Source: Selaginella moellendorffii
Lineage: Eukaryota > Streptophyta > Lycopodiopsida > Selaginellales > Selaginellaceae
Length of the DNA stretch: 64,000 nucleotides
Direction of reading: 5' to 3'
Assembly (NCBI RefSeq): GCF_000143415.4
Contig: NW_003314306.1
Location: 124,001-188,000, forward strand
Shown here: piece after piece, positions 45,616-56,016 of the stretch
Layout of the letters: each line of letters opens with the position of its first letter
How positions within the stretch are numbered: position 1 is the first letter of the stretch
Made by a program: the position numbers and the translations under genes
The notes under the pieces: model-generated
Told to the model about the DNA's origin: nothing
Database searches by the model: none
What the model saw: only the letters and a program-made list of their open reading frames with translations

Positions 45616-47092
45616 ATGGCGTCGTCTTACGCGCTCGCGGATTTCGTCGGCAATGGCACGCTCAAGGAGATCATCGATTCGCTTGTCGCGGATGGCTGGG
45701 ACGACGTTCCGACGATCAAGATGATGAGCAGCGAGGACATGGAGGCGCTCAATCTCACGCAGCAGCAGCGGGTATGAATTTCTTCCAGATTTCGCGTGCC
45801 TTGCGGCGATCTAACGAAATTTCTTGCGATCTAACGAATTTGTTGCAGGACGCGCTCGAAATCCGCAGCTACTTGCACGATCGAGCGCTCATGGAGTACG
45901 CAGACAAGCTGGAAGCGTCCGGCAAAACCCTGGCAGAGCTGATCGGCGAATCCCCCACCGCGCTCGCCAGCCAGTTTGGAATGAAGCGCGGCCACGTCGC
46001 GCGATTCGTTGATCGCTCCGTCGCGTGCGGCATCCGGATGCCGCCATCCTTGTCGCTGCCGGCCTCGCGAAGAACACGCTCCACAGTATCGACGGTATCT
46101 TCCAAAGATTCTCAGCCGGAGGAGCCCGACAGTGCTCGTCCCGCCAAGAACCCTAGTCCTCCTCGAGACGATCCGTCCAAGAAGGAGACCAAGGGGATCG
46201 TCGCGTCGGCGCCAGCGGTCCCGAAGCTCTGTGGCCTCATCCCTCCCCTGCGTGTCGACGAGAATGTGACGCCGATCGAAGTCCTCGAGAAGATCAGCGT
46301 GCAGCGCGTCACTCCAGAGCACAAGAGGGGCAGCTCCATCGATGGATGGAGCATCGATTCGGGCGTGGCATTGCCTCCGCCGATCAAAGCGGCGGATCTC
46401 TGGAGCCGTCGCCCGGCATTGCTGTTCATCATGAGAAGACCCGGGTAAGTTCAAGTTTGAGAGTGAGGCCGAGTTCCTTGAGAGATTCGTGTTCTTCTCG
46501 CTAACTTGTTTCATAGATGTGTCATGTGTCGAGCCGAGGCACACCAGCTCTACGCTCGCAAGCCGATCTTCGACGCCATGGGCGTTCATCTCGTGGCAGT
46601 CCTTGGCGAGTACATGGAAGCCGAGGTAACTTTGAGCGATTCTTTCCTGAAAACATCATCAAAAACTCTTTTTTCTAGGTGCGAGCGTTCTGGCCTCGCT
46701 ACTGGGGAGGAATGGTGGTGGTGGACAAGAACAGGGAGTTTTTCCAGGCGCTCGGAGGTGGCCGGTTGCTCAAAGACAACCTTGTGACGGGCTTTTGCTT
46801 CAACGCGGCAGCTCGGATGAATTACAAGCGCGCGCAGACGAGCGGAGCCGAGGGGAACTTTGTGGGAGAGGGCCTGATCAAAGGCGGACTCTACATCATA
46901 CGTGCTGGGAAAGCCGGGGTTGCTTACCAGTTCGTGGAGAGGAACTTTGGAGACTGGGCTCCCGTGGAAGAGCTTCTCAGCGTATGTTCTTCGTTTCAGC
47001 CGGTATGTTGAAGGATAGAATGGTTTGATCCATCCGAGACGCTGATGAGTTTTCCTGCCTTGCAGAAGACTGTGGATAAGAGTCAAGACTGA
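45616..47092 (+). CDS. SAM-domain protein with C-terminal PRXL2 (AhpC/TSA-like) thioredoxin fold
   Basis: Five exons: 45616-45771, 45849-46444, 46517-46625, 46679-46981 and 47066-47092 (396 residues). Seen: an N-terminal all-helical region (LADFVGNGTLKEIIDSL, then KTLAELIGESPTALASQFGMKRGHVARF) resembling a SAM or SAM-like module; a Ser/Pro/Lys-rich linker; and a PRXL2/FAM213 domain with RRPGCVMCRAEAHQLYARK, FDAMGVHLVAVLGEYMEAEVRAFWPRYWGG, FFQALGGG, then GEGLIKGGLYII and FVERNFGDWAPVEE. The redox site is CVMC (CxxC). Known: PRXL2 proteins are peroxiredoxin-like thiol proteins with reductase or prostamide-synthase activity in animals; the plant role is little known. Longer ORFs over the same stretch combine wrong frames. 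The start is the ATG that gives the coherent N-terminus. Confidence 0.88.
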
Positions 47093-47200
47093 GTGATCGA
47101 TCTGTAAGATTTCCTGTGATTTATACGAGCGTGTGTACATTACTATCGATGTGGATTTTCTCATAGCGTTTTTTCAGACATGTCTGGTTGAAGAAGGTTA

Positions 47201-48081
47201 TCAAAAACGCGACTTTAGCCGAGGCCTCACCAACGACTGACCGCCATCCACCGCAACGGTGGTACCAGTGATGAAAGACGAATCCTTGCTCACGAAGTAG
47301 AGCAGGCTCGAGGCCAAGTCGCGGGAACCATCGGCCCAGCGCTCCAGCGGAAGAAGCTTGCTCACGCTGCTCGTCGTCAAGGCCGTGTTCTTGCCACTCG
47401 AGTTTGCCGAGATCATGGCCGCTGCGTCCGACTCGCTCCAGCCACGAACAACGCAGTTGACGCGGATGTTGAATTTGCCGAGCTCCATCGCCAGCGCCTG
47501 GCCAGGAACATCGAGATCGATCAAAAACTTTCCAGAGGTATGGAACTTTTTCTCTCTCACCTTGCTCAACTGATGGACTCCCGCAATGCAGGTGCTGTAG
47601 ATCCCCGCTCCTGGAAACAATCCTCGCTCGCTCCCAGCGATGGACGTCACAAACACGATCGATCCACCAGCTCCGGAGAGTTTCATGCGTCTCGCCACGG
47701 ATCTACTCACCAGCCAAGCCGCCTTGAGGTTCTTTTCCACCGCTCCATCCCAATCTTCCTCGCTCGCTTCCAGCACCGGCTGAAAGCTCCCTTGATCGTG
47801 ATCGCACAAGAAGACGAGCGCATCGATCCGCCCAAAAGCCGCCCACGTGCTGGCGATCGATTGCTCCACGCTCGCTTCATCGCCACGGAGATCGAGCTCC
47901 ACGAATCTGCAAGACGCTGGGGCAATTGGAGCCGGTCTGCCGCCCGCGATCACGATCCTAGACAGGGAAAAGCGTGAAACTCGAATCGAGCGCCGCTCAC
48001 TTACTTGAAATCGCTGGATGCGAGAGTGAAGAGCAGAGTGTCACTGTCTGGCGTTGGAGTCACGAGGAGCAATACTGCCAT
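47201..48081 (-). CDS. Short-chain dehydrogenase/reductase homologue lacking key residues
   Basis: Three exons on the minus strand: 48081-48005, 47957-47561 and 47497-47201 (256 residues). Seen: overall SDR layout, with a beta-alpha start, ALVFLCDHD where NNAG normally follows, the helix around EEDWDGAVEKNLKAAWLVSRS, SIVFVTSIAGSERG, Tyr146, the block ALAMELGKFNIRVNCVV and the C-terminal SSFITGTTVAVDGG. Odd: the dinucleotide motif TGxxxGxG is replaced by TPTPDSDT, and the Lys of the YxxxK pair is Ile150 (YSTCI). Either the protein is a non-catalytic SDR, or it uses another mechanism. Intron 2 is 63 nt without a stop, so its retention would only add 21 residues. The gene ends 108 bases from the PRXL2 gene (convergent) and starts 275 bases from the PKA-R gene (divergent). 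Confidence 0.85.
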
Positions 48082-48356
48082 AGCTTCCGGGTATAGGGTT
48101 CCTCCTTGCTAATGACAATTCATAAAAACTTTGGGATACCATATAAACATTTAGGGCTGACGTGGACAAATCACATAGAGATTTTAGCGCTGGCGTGGCC
48201 CCGTGACACAAACCGTCACTCCTATTTTGAAAACCAGAAGAGGGAGAGAGGAGCGATGGTGAGTGGAAAGGAAATGGCGGAGAGGAGAGGCGGCGGAGGG
48301 AGGAGCGGCGGCGATGGAGCGATTGGCGGCACGGGTGCGTAGAGGCGGCGGTGTTG

Positions 48357-50210
48357 ATGAAGCTGAAACTCCCCAAGGTTAGGGTTGGAAGGAAGATATT
48401 TGGCAACGGGGGCATTCTTGCCAAGGCAAAAAAGGGGTGCGCGTCGGGGATGGCGCCTCCCTGTGGGGGCGGCCCTGACAGCACCGCCGCATCGACTCCT
48501 CGGGTAAGCGATCCTCGTCATTCTTGGATATTTCGCTTGGATTCGTTGCATTGTCGAGTGTTTCGATCAATCTTCCTCAAGCTAGCTTGCATTCTTGGAT
48601 ATTTCGGCTGGATTTATGAGTGCCGCTTGCATTATCGAGTGTTTCGATCAATCCATTCGAAGCTAGTTTGCATTCTTGGATCTTTCGTTTAAATTCGTGA
48701 ATGCCTCGAGTATTTCGATCCATCCATTTGCTTACCTGTGACATTCAAGCTGCTTGTGTTGATCTATTTCACGCTCGATTTTTTTTGCGAATGCGATTCG
48801 TGCAGGAGCGGACAAAGCTGAATCAAAAAGCTGCCAAGCTCATGAGCCAGTCAACAAAAAGAAGACTTGCAGTGAGTGCCGAATCAGATATTGAGAAAGC
48901 AGCAGCTTATGTTCCAAGGGTAAGCTCGTCGCTCATTCCTCTATGTTTGGTTCTGTCAATGCTTGGAATTTTTCTCAACGAGCGATCGATGTTTTTGCTT
49001 TTCTCATTTCTCAGGCCATCGAAAAGAATGAAGCCGCGCGGGAACGCATTCAGCACGCATTGGAGAAGAACTATCTTTTCAAGTCTCTCGACAAGGAGCA
49101 AACAAAGACGGTAAAAGTTCTTCTCCGCAAAGAAGCTTTGCCGATTAGCTCACCATAATCCCTCAAAGGTGCACGGTAACAATTATAGTAGCTCAAAGCA
49201 TTTGGCTTTTGTGTTTGACGCGGGATTGTGCTTCAGGTGGTGGATTCTGTGGAGGAAGTTAAGTACAACCCCAATGACATTATAATCAAGCAGGGCGATG
49301 AGGGTGACAAATTTTTCCTCATCGAGGTGTGCTTCGTCATTCCATGTTTTTTCCCTTGTTTTGACTCTTTGTTTAGATAGGTGAATGTGAAGTGTGGTTG
49401 AAGGACCCAGAGAGGATACGCCCCGAGATGGTCAAGAGATATGGTCCTGGAGACACATTCGGAGAGCTTGCGCTTCTGTACAATGCTCCCCGTGCGGCAA
49501 CTGTCAAGGTTTTACAATTCATTAAAATATGTTTGCTGGTTTTGCAGGACTCATTTGGTATTCTTTCCAGGCAATTACAAGCTGTACACTCTGGGCGGTA
49601 GACAGGCCCACTTTTCGAGCGATTCTTATGCAAACTACCAACAACAAGCGGCAATTATACGAAAAGTTTTTGGCAGAGGTTCCTTTGCTGAAGGTAAATA
49701 GTTTGCAATCGTTTCTCCATCAATTCGCCTTTATTTTGGTTGGCGTGTAGACGCTAACAGCGTACGAAAGATCCGCAATTGCCGATGTTTTGGACGCGGA
49801 ATACTACGAACCAAACACAGACATTATAGTGGAGGGCCAAGAAGGAAACAAGTTTTATTTTCTGGAAGAAGTAAGGCTCGCTACCGCTTGTGGAAACTGA
49901 ATTTATTTCGCAGGGAGAAGCCGAGGCAAGGACAGGAGACAAGGTACTAATGAAATACAAGCGTGGAGATTACTTTGGGGAGTTGGCGCTACTAAGCAAC
50001 AATCCTAGAGCAGCGACTGTCAGAGCGACAACGAAATGCAAGTGCGTTTCAATTCATCGGGACAGTTTCAAGGTCAGCTCATTTTGTTGAAGTTGCTCGT
50101 ATTCCTACCGCATTTGCTCGTTTGTACTCTAGAGATTGCTTGGAAAAGTAGAAGACATCTTAGAGCGGAGGAAAGAAGAATACGAGAAAACTTCTGCAGG
50201 CACAAGCTAA
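48357..50210 (+). CDS. cAMP-dependent protein kinase regulatory subunit (type-I-like pseudosubstrate)
   Basis: Nine exons: 48357-48503, 48806-48919, 49015-49110, 49237-49326, 49377-49508, 49571-49693, 49751-49870, 49914-50072 and 50133-50210 (352 residues; phases close). Seen: an inhibitor segment KRRLAVSAES (residues 67-76) with Ala at the phospho-acceptor position, as in animal type I R subunits; then two cyclic-nucleotide-binding domains with the phosphate-binding cassettes FGELALLYNAPRAATV (Glu179, Arg188) and FGELALLSNNPRAATV (Glu297, Arg306). Both cassettes are intact. The basic N-terminus shows no clear docking/dimerisation domain, so dimer formation is doubtful or the first exon is mis-called. 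Known: R subunits hold the PKA catalytic subunit inactive until cAMP binds. Flowering plants lack this gene; bryophytes and other plants with swimming sperm keep it. Inferred: cAMP signalling, possibly in sperm. Confidence 0.93.
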
Positions 50211-50694
50211 TCGCGAGAAGACTTAGCCACAGTTCTGGTTAACTCCAGGTTTGCCGTAGATATTTGAAATTGGAGTGTCAGGATCAGGTTCATGCATATT
50301 TGACTGGGAAAAGAAAGCAGTGTCATTTTGCATTTGGAATCCTGTGTCACGTGAACCGCCGCCTCTCTGATTCTCGCAGAGCAAACTAATCTTGCGATCT
50401 GCAAACACTTCGGTACTATAAAGTGAGAGAGGAGCACCGCCGAAGCGTGGAGTTCGTAGTGAGTCCTAGTTCAGCTTTTCATGCTGTCTGTGTGAGCGCG
50501 CCTCCTCGCTGAAAAGGCATCCAGTACCTCAGGACGCTTAGCTCCTGTTTCAGGACTGTATATTGCGTGTTTGTCTTCGGAGAGGATTCTTCCTAGTGCT
50601 GCTTTCTGATGCATAAAGTCTATATCTAAGCAGTTAGTCTAGGATTGTGGTGTCCGAGTTGCTTGCTGTTCTTTTAACGACTTGATATCTTGCA

Positions 50695-51955
50695 ATGGCA
50701 GCAGCTCAGACACTCCAGCCAGCTTCAGTTCCTTCGGTCCACAATATTCCCATTTCAGGGGCAAGCACCAACGTTGGCTCCCTTGCGAAAGCTTTGCAAG
50801 GCACAGAGACCATTCCGGAGGTGTTCTTGCTTCCTGAGTCGGAGCGTGTCACAGTGCCTCACGATGGTTACTCCGAGCAGGTGTCCCTGCCAGTTGTGGA
50901 CCTCGGGGAACTGTTGCTGCCGGAGTGTTCCGAGGAGTCGAGGAAGAGAATTGCTCGGGAAGTTGCGGAGGCCAGCAGCGAGTGGGGATTCTTTCAGGTG
51001 GCTGGCCACGGCATCCCTCTGGAGCTGCTGGAAAGAGTGAGAACTCAAGGACGAGCGTTCTTTTCACTGCCTGCCGAAGACAAGGAGAAAGCATCGCTCG
51101 GTCTCTTCCAGGGATACGAAGGCAGGCACGGCTTCATTCCAACTCGCGTCCCGTGGTCCGAGACTTTCACTTTGCTAATTGCTCCAACTTCCAACGTGGT
51201 GCCGATAGTTGAGAAGTTATGGCCAGATGGAAACTCGGAGCTCAGGTACTTCAGTTATCTCTCTTCTATTTACAGTTTCCCGCTCGTTGATCACCTCATT
51301 CTCGCAGCTCCACCATCATGGACTACGGCAACGAACTCCACTGCCTCGGGGTCAAGATCCTGGAGCTTTTAGCCGAGAGCCTGGACTTGGACCAGGATTT
51401 CTTCAGCAAGAACTTCAAATCCAAGCACTCCGCCGGGATGAGAATGAACTTCTATCCACCGTGTCCGCAGCCGTCCATGGCACTCGGTCTGGGAGCCCAC
51501 GCCGACCCAAACTGCCTGACAATGCTCTACCAAGACGAAGTCGGTGGCCTCCAGATCCAAAAGGACGACAAATGGATAGCCGTCAAGCCCGATGTCGACT
51601 CACTGGTCCTAAACATTGGAGATAGCCTCCAGGTAAACCAAGTTATTCTCTTCTTTAACTTCTCGCTCGTTACTGCTTTCTCTTTCAGGCGTGGAGCAAT
51701 GGCAGGTTTCGCAGCGTCCAGCACCGCGCTGTTGTGAATGGCAATAACGCTCGTTTGTCCGTTGCCTTCTTCTACAGCCCGGACGACAGTGTATCCATGG
51801 AGGTTCCAGCGCAGCTCGTGGACGAAGCCCATCCACTGCTCTACAGGCCCTTCACTTGGGCAGAGTATTTGCAGCAGATTAGAACCAAGCGGATGCGCGG
51901 CAAAGGTGGCCTGGACACGTTCATGAAGATCTCAGACGAGAGCAAGACCGACTAA
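50695..51955 (+). CDS. 2-oxoglutarate/Fe(II) dioxygenase, gibberellin 20-oxidase-like
   Basis: Three exons: 50695-51245, 51308-51632 and 51689-51955 (380 residues). Seen: a DIOX_N-like N-terminus with SLPVVDLGEL and EWGFFQVAGHGIP; VPWSETFTL, resembling the LPWKET motif of GA20-oxidases; NFYPPCPQP; the iron triad His248, Asp250 and His304 (AHADP and QHRAVV); and the 2-oxoglutarate-binding Arg314/Ser316 (RLSVAFF). All catalytic residues are present. Known: GA20-oxidases make gibberellin precursors in the cytosol. In lycophytes the wider dioxygenase family is large, so the substrate is not certain. The first exon starts at an ATG with a good context (GCAATGGCA). A truncated copy lies 1 kb downstream. 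Confidence 0.9.
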
Positions 51956-52198
51956 AAGGAAACCTCAACGCAAATGTCTAGTTTTATCTTTTTATGAATG
52001 ACAGATCTAAGCATTATATGGACGAGTGCATCTGAAAATAAAGCGTGGTCCCCACGACAGCCAGGCCAGAGACTATTCACACGAATTTTCCGTGTGATTC
52101 AGGACCACAAAAGATTTATCACGTATGACAACAACATTCCATCCGTGTCCACTACATTTTTTTTATATATATATATTTGAGGTAATCCAAGATGCTAC

Positions 52199-53000
52199 AA
52201 GAAGTGGCACCAAAACCATAATATCTTACAAGCTTTTACAATTTGTTCCTGGAATGCAAAAGGCACTATAGCAATTGCCATAAAGGGTCACAAGGAAGAT
52301 GATTTTACATTCAGCTTAGTTAATTATCAATGCAAGTTCATTCATTGTAAGCAATAAAGGATTATAACAATGGAATTAATAAGGAACGGAAGCCAGAAGT
52401 TCCATTCATTCATGGTGAAGATAACCAGTTAACCAGCGCATAAGGTTGAACATGCATCCATTACATAAAGCACAGTGCTGGTCAGCCATCTTCACCATGA
52501 ATGAAACAGGAACAGGCTCTAGGAGATTTCTCCAGGCCTCCTCCAGCAGGATGTTTCACTCCGCTTCCACCCTCGATCACTGCACAACATGGTGCTACCA
52601 TTGGATTGGACTCGGCTCCGCCCTGGATGATCTTGTCGTGGATGTCTCTCAGATCTTCCAGCCTCTAGCACGCGTTTAGAGCCGTGATCTTGTTTGGAGC
52701 CACGCCGTGTAGCTGCATGGTTTGGAAGATCTTGAGAGCTTCCTTGGCCACGCCACTGTGCTCGGCGATGGTTTCGGTCCACAAAGTCACATCCGGTTCC
52801 ACCAGTGCTTTGCTCGCATCCATCATGCTGCCGCACTTGAGGTACATCTTGACGATGTTCTTCCCGAGGAAGGCATCGAGCTCCAGTCTGTAATTTCACG
52901 TGGAGCTCTTGGGCTTCGCAGAGTGCCCGGTGCTCGCCACAAAAGTTTGCTACTGGAGCATACTCGCCAACCATCTAGAGAGCTTACCAAGTTCCTTAAC
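52199..53000 (-). pseudogene. Gutted copy of the PPR gene
   Basis: Minus-strand sequence closely matches the PPR gene at 59417-61163. The N-terminal part (GEYAPVANFCGEHRAL, MYLKCGSMMDASKAL, WTETIAEH, IFQTMQLHGVAPNKIT) and the 3' flank are kept. The middle is missing: the match jumps from the equivalent of about 59200 to about 60560, losing roughly 1.36 kb. Frameshifts break the rest. The right end fuses directly to the dioxygenase pseudogene. Confidence 0.88.
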
Positions 53001-53018
53001 TGCCTTCCGAACTTCCAG

Positions 53019-53496
53019 GCAGGCATGGCTTCATTCCAACTCGCGTCCCGTGGTCCGAGACTTTCACTTTGCAAATTGCTCCAACTTCCAACGTGGTGCC
53101 GATAGTTAAGAAGTTATGGCCAGATGGAAACTCGGAGCTCAGGTACCTCAGTTATCTCTCTTCTAGTTCAGTTTCCCACTCGTTAATCATCTCATTCTCG
53201 CAGCTCCACCATCATGGACTACGGCAACGAACTCCACTGCCTCGGGGTCAAGATCCTGGAGCTTTTAGCCGAGAGCCTGGACTTGGACCAGGATTTCTTC
53301 AGCAAGAACTTCAAATCCAAGCACTCCGCCGGGATGAGAATGAACTTCTATCCACCGTGTCCGCAGCCGTCCATGGCACTCGGTCTAGGAGCTCACGCGG
53401 ACCCAAACTGCCTGAAAATGCTCGACCAAGACGACGTCGGGGCCTCCAGACCCAAAAGGACGACAAATGGATAGCCGTCAAGCCCAACATCGACTC
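53019..53496 (+). pseudogene. Truncated dioxygenase copy
   Basis: This repeats the GA20-oxidase-like gene from the middle of exon 1 (equivalent to about 51120), across intron 1 with the same splice sites, to the late part of exon 2 (equivalent to about 51600). It is cut off at 53496 by the LTR of the copia element. A one-base loss (GTGGCC to GGGCC near 53438) shifts the frame. No promoter, start or 3' exon remain. Confidence 0.92.
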
Positions 53497-54771
53497 TGAT
53501 AAGGATGAACAGGCTCTCGTTCATCACGAGAGGCTACAAAACCGCCTGAGAGCTCTGGAGAATATGCTATGCCAGCATATTCATATCACTCCCACTTGAG
53601 CACTAAGGTGCTCGCTCAAGGAGCTCTCTCATGCCAAGTGCTTGTACGTGTCGCTGGAACAGTAACGCCTTGGTAAAAATATCTGCAACCTGCTTTGTTG
53701 GATGAGCTCCAAAACATGCTGGTTCACTTGATCTCAAATATAATGGAACTGCACCTGGATATGTTTGGTACGCCCATGGCACCTGGGATTCATGGTGAGT
53801 GCGATAGCACCCTGGTTATCGCAAAAGGTAACTGTTGGCGCTAGCTGATGCCGTCCAAAAGTTGTCGTAGCTAGCAACATTCCTTAGGATAACGCTATAA
53901 TTGACTGTCGCTTGCTGCACCATGTGAGAGTGCCACTGCCGAGACTAAAAATATAATCTGAGGTGTATTTGCGCTGCTCAACCTCGCCTGCAAAGGCAGC
54001 ATCTGTGAAGCCATACCTGCTGGGACTTTGGAGTACGTGAGTGCATAATGTGTGGTCCCCTTCAAGTAGCGAAAGATGCATTTGACTGCCAACCAATGAG
54101 GAATCCTTGAGTCTTGAGAAACTGGGACACTGCTCCCACTAAAAAAGCCAAATCTGGCTGTGTGCAGACCATCAGGTGAATTAAGGTGCCAACCATCTAT
54201 GGGTACAGTATCTGCTTCATCTTCTTGCATTCCTCAACTGTTTGTGAGACTTGATCTTTGCTGAGATGGAGGCCAGCTTCCATAGGAGTTTATGCTTCAT
54301 TCAGCTCAGCAAGATGAAACCTCCAAGATATTGTCAACATACTTTTGCTGAGATAATTGTATGATGCCAGCTTGCCTGTCGTGTATAATCTTGATCCCCA
54401 AAAAATATTTCACTGATCCAAGATCCATCATCTTAAATTATGCTTATAGCTCATGCTTAAGCTTCTGTTAAGCTACATGAGTTGGACTGACTGTTCACAT
54501 AGCTTGAATTTAAACTTTTCGAAAGGTTATTTAATATAGTATAATTCAAACCTAATTCCAGGATAGCTATGCTTGATCTATCATAGCTTCTAGACTTAAA
54601 TCTCCATTCTCTCTTGTCTAAGTTGTTCCCAGCCAATATATAAAATATCCAAGAATATTTTAGATATATCTATTACCATCAATTAATAAATTATAAAATA
54701 ATAAATGTATTCCTCTTATTTATATAGAATAATATTTAAGCATGTTTAATGAGGTGAGAATATTATTTATG

Positions 54772-54950
54772 TGAGGGCCAAGTGTACAACTACAATGCTG
54801 TATACTAATATTAGCGTAGTGGGATTTTGGTAACCGTTGGATTGGTTTCAATCTGGACCACTCGCTCCTATATATAAGCTAGGGTTTTTGGGCTAATTGA
54901 TATGCACATTTTCTGTATTCCCTTTCCATATTCAAAGCACTCACATTAGT
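54772..54950 (+). mobile_element. LTR-like fragment related to the one at 22828
   Basis: It shares with 22828-23010 the order ACAATGCTGTATACTAATAT, TAGCGTAGTGGGATTTTGG, CTCCTATATATAAGCTAGGG, TTGGGCTAATTGATA and TTCCCTTTCCATATTC. Differences are almost all C-to-T or G-to-A in the 22.8-kb copy. It probably represents a solo LTR or LTR fragment of the same gypsy family, younger than the other copy. Confidence 0.65.
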
Positions 54951-55212
54951 GGAGGTGAGGGGCATCTTTGATTATCCTTAGGGAAATATTTATTTATTTA
55001 TCTATATGTGTGTATATCTATAATAAGCCAACTGATGCTAAAGTGCAATAAAGTATTATTAGTACTTCATTTTCTCTAACTTTATTCTCTAGATATTATT
55101 ATATCCACCATAGTAAAACAAATATAACAACTGTTAAAGTTTTAATTTTAAATTTTTTATTTAAAAATAATTATAAATAATAATACCTAATCATAAATTA
55201 ATATCTATAATC

Positions 55213-55545
55213 ATGAATTATTATTTATTAGTTTTAGTTATATTAAATTTTACAATTGGTATATTATCTGATGAGCCATGTGGTGGATGGATTAATACTT
55301 GTAAAATTCTAACACTTGAGCCTTTATACTTAAGTGTTAGTGTAAGTTGTAAAAAAATTGATAAATCTTGGCATCCATCCATTTTTGTAATTGGTCTTTG
55401 TAGTTATGAAATTTTATATTGTAATTTGTATCCAGAAAGGAAAGAAAATAATTTAATTTGTCATGATTCTCAAGGACAGGAACTTGAACTTAATAAACTT
55501 GCAGGAAATAATGATGGGCATGTTATTTGTTGCTCACCTCCATAA
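55213..55545 (+). CDS. Small secreted Cys-rich protein with cyanovirin-N-like C-terminus
   Basis: A single open frame of 110 residues in AT-rich DNA. Seen: a clear signal peptide (MNYYLLVLVILNFTIGILS), then eight Cys in the mature part and the ending ELNKLAGNNDGHVICC. The spacing TCKI...L...VSC and the tail LELNKLAGNNDGHVIC resemble the repeat unit of cyanovirin-N homology (CVNH) domains (LNxxIGNxxGxL). Known: CVNH lectins bind mannose-rich glycans and occur in cyanobacteria, ascomycete fungi and the fern Ceratopteris. Codon use is much more AT-rich than that of the other genes. It lies inside the interrupted copia element, between an LTR fragment and an 18S fragment. It could be a real, rarely expressed gene, a transferred gene or a lucky ORF; the signal peptide and motif favour a gene. 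Confidence 0.55.
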   Translation: MNYYLLVLVILNFTIGILSDEPCGGWINTCKILTLEPLYLSVSVSCKKIDKSWHPSIFVIGLCSYEILYCNLYPERKENNLICHDSQGQELELNKLAGNNDGHVICCSPP

Positions 55546-55880
55546 CAAGAGCCAACATTATTTTCTCCATAATATTTAGTATTTGTATTTATTTATAATT
55601 ATTTTATAAGATTATTTTTACATTTACTAATTTTAAATAATTTTATATCTATATAAGGTTTTTAAATAATTATATATATTACAAATGTTTATTTTTTTTA
55701 ATAATAGTTTCTAGTATGGTAAGCAGTTTGTGATGATAGTTTTTAGGAAGAGGTACACCTCCCAAAAAGGGAAGTACTTGTAGTTTGGCAAAAAATTATA
55801 CAAACCTATAAAATTTATAAAATATAAACACATATGTGGTTGAATTGTTATAACACATATGTATGTATGTATGTATGTAT

Positions 55881-55956
55881 AAGGTTTAATGAACTTCTCA
55901 CAGCGTCGCCGGTGGCGAACCGTTAGCATCGCTGCAATCTGAACACTTCACCAGAT

Positions 55957-56016
<60 letters not shown>
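55881..56016 (-). rRNA. Fragment of nuclear 18S rRNA (3' domain), antisense
   Basis: The minus strand contains TTGTACACACCGCCCGTCGC and the bases around it, the universal small-subunit decoding region near the 3' end, continuing through GATTGAATGATCTGGTGAAG to GAAGTTCATTAAACCTT. The flanks are a GTAT microsatellite (55859-55880) and a TA run. The fragment is about 136 bases and mildly decayed, mostly by transitions. It is not a functional rRNA gene. Confidence 0.93.

Noticed and set aside
50849-51094. Minus-strand ORFs over the dioxygenase exon 1
   Set aside because: Antisense shadows of a conserved coding exon.
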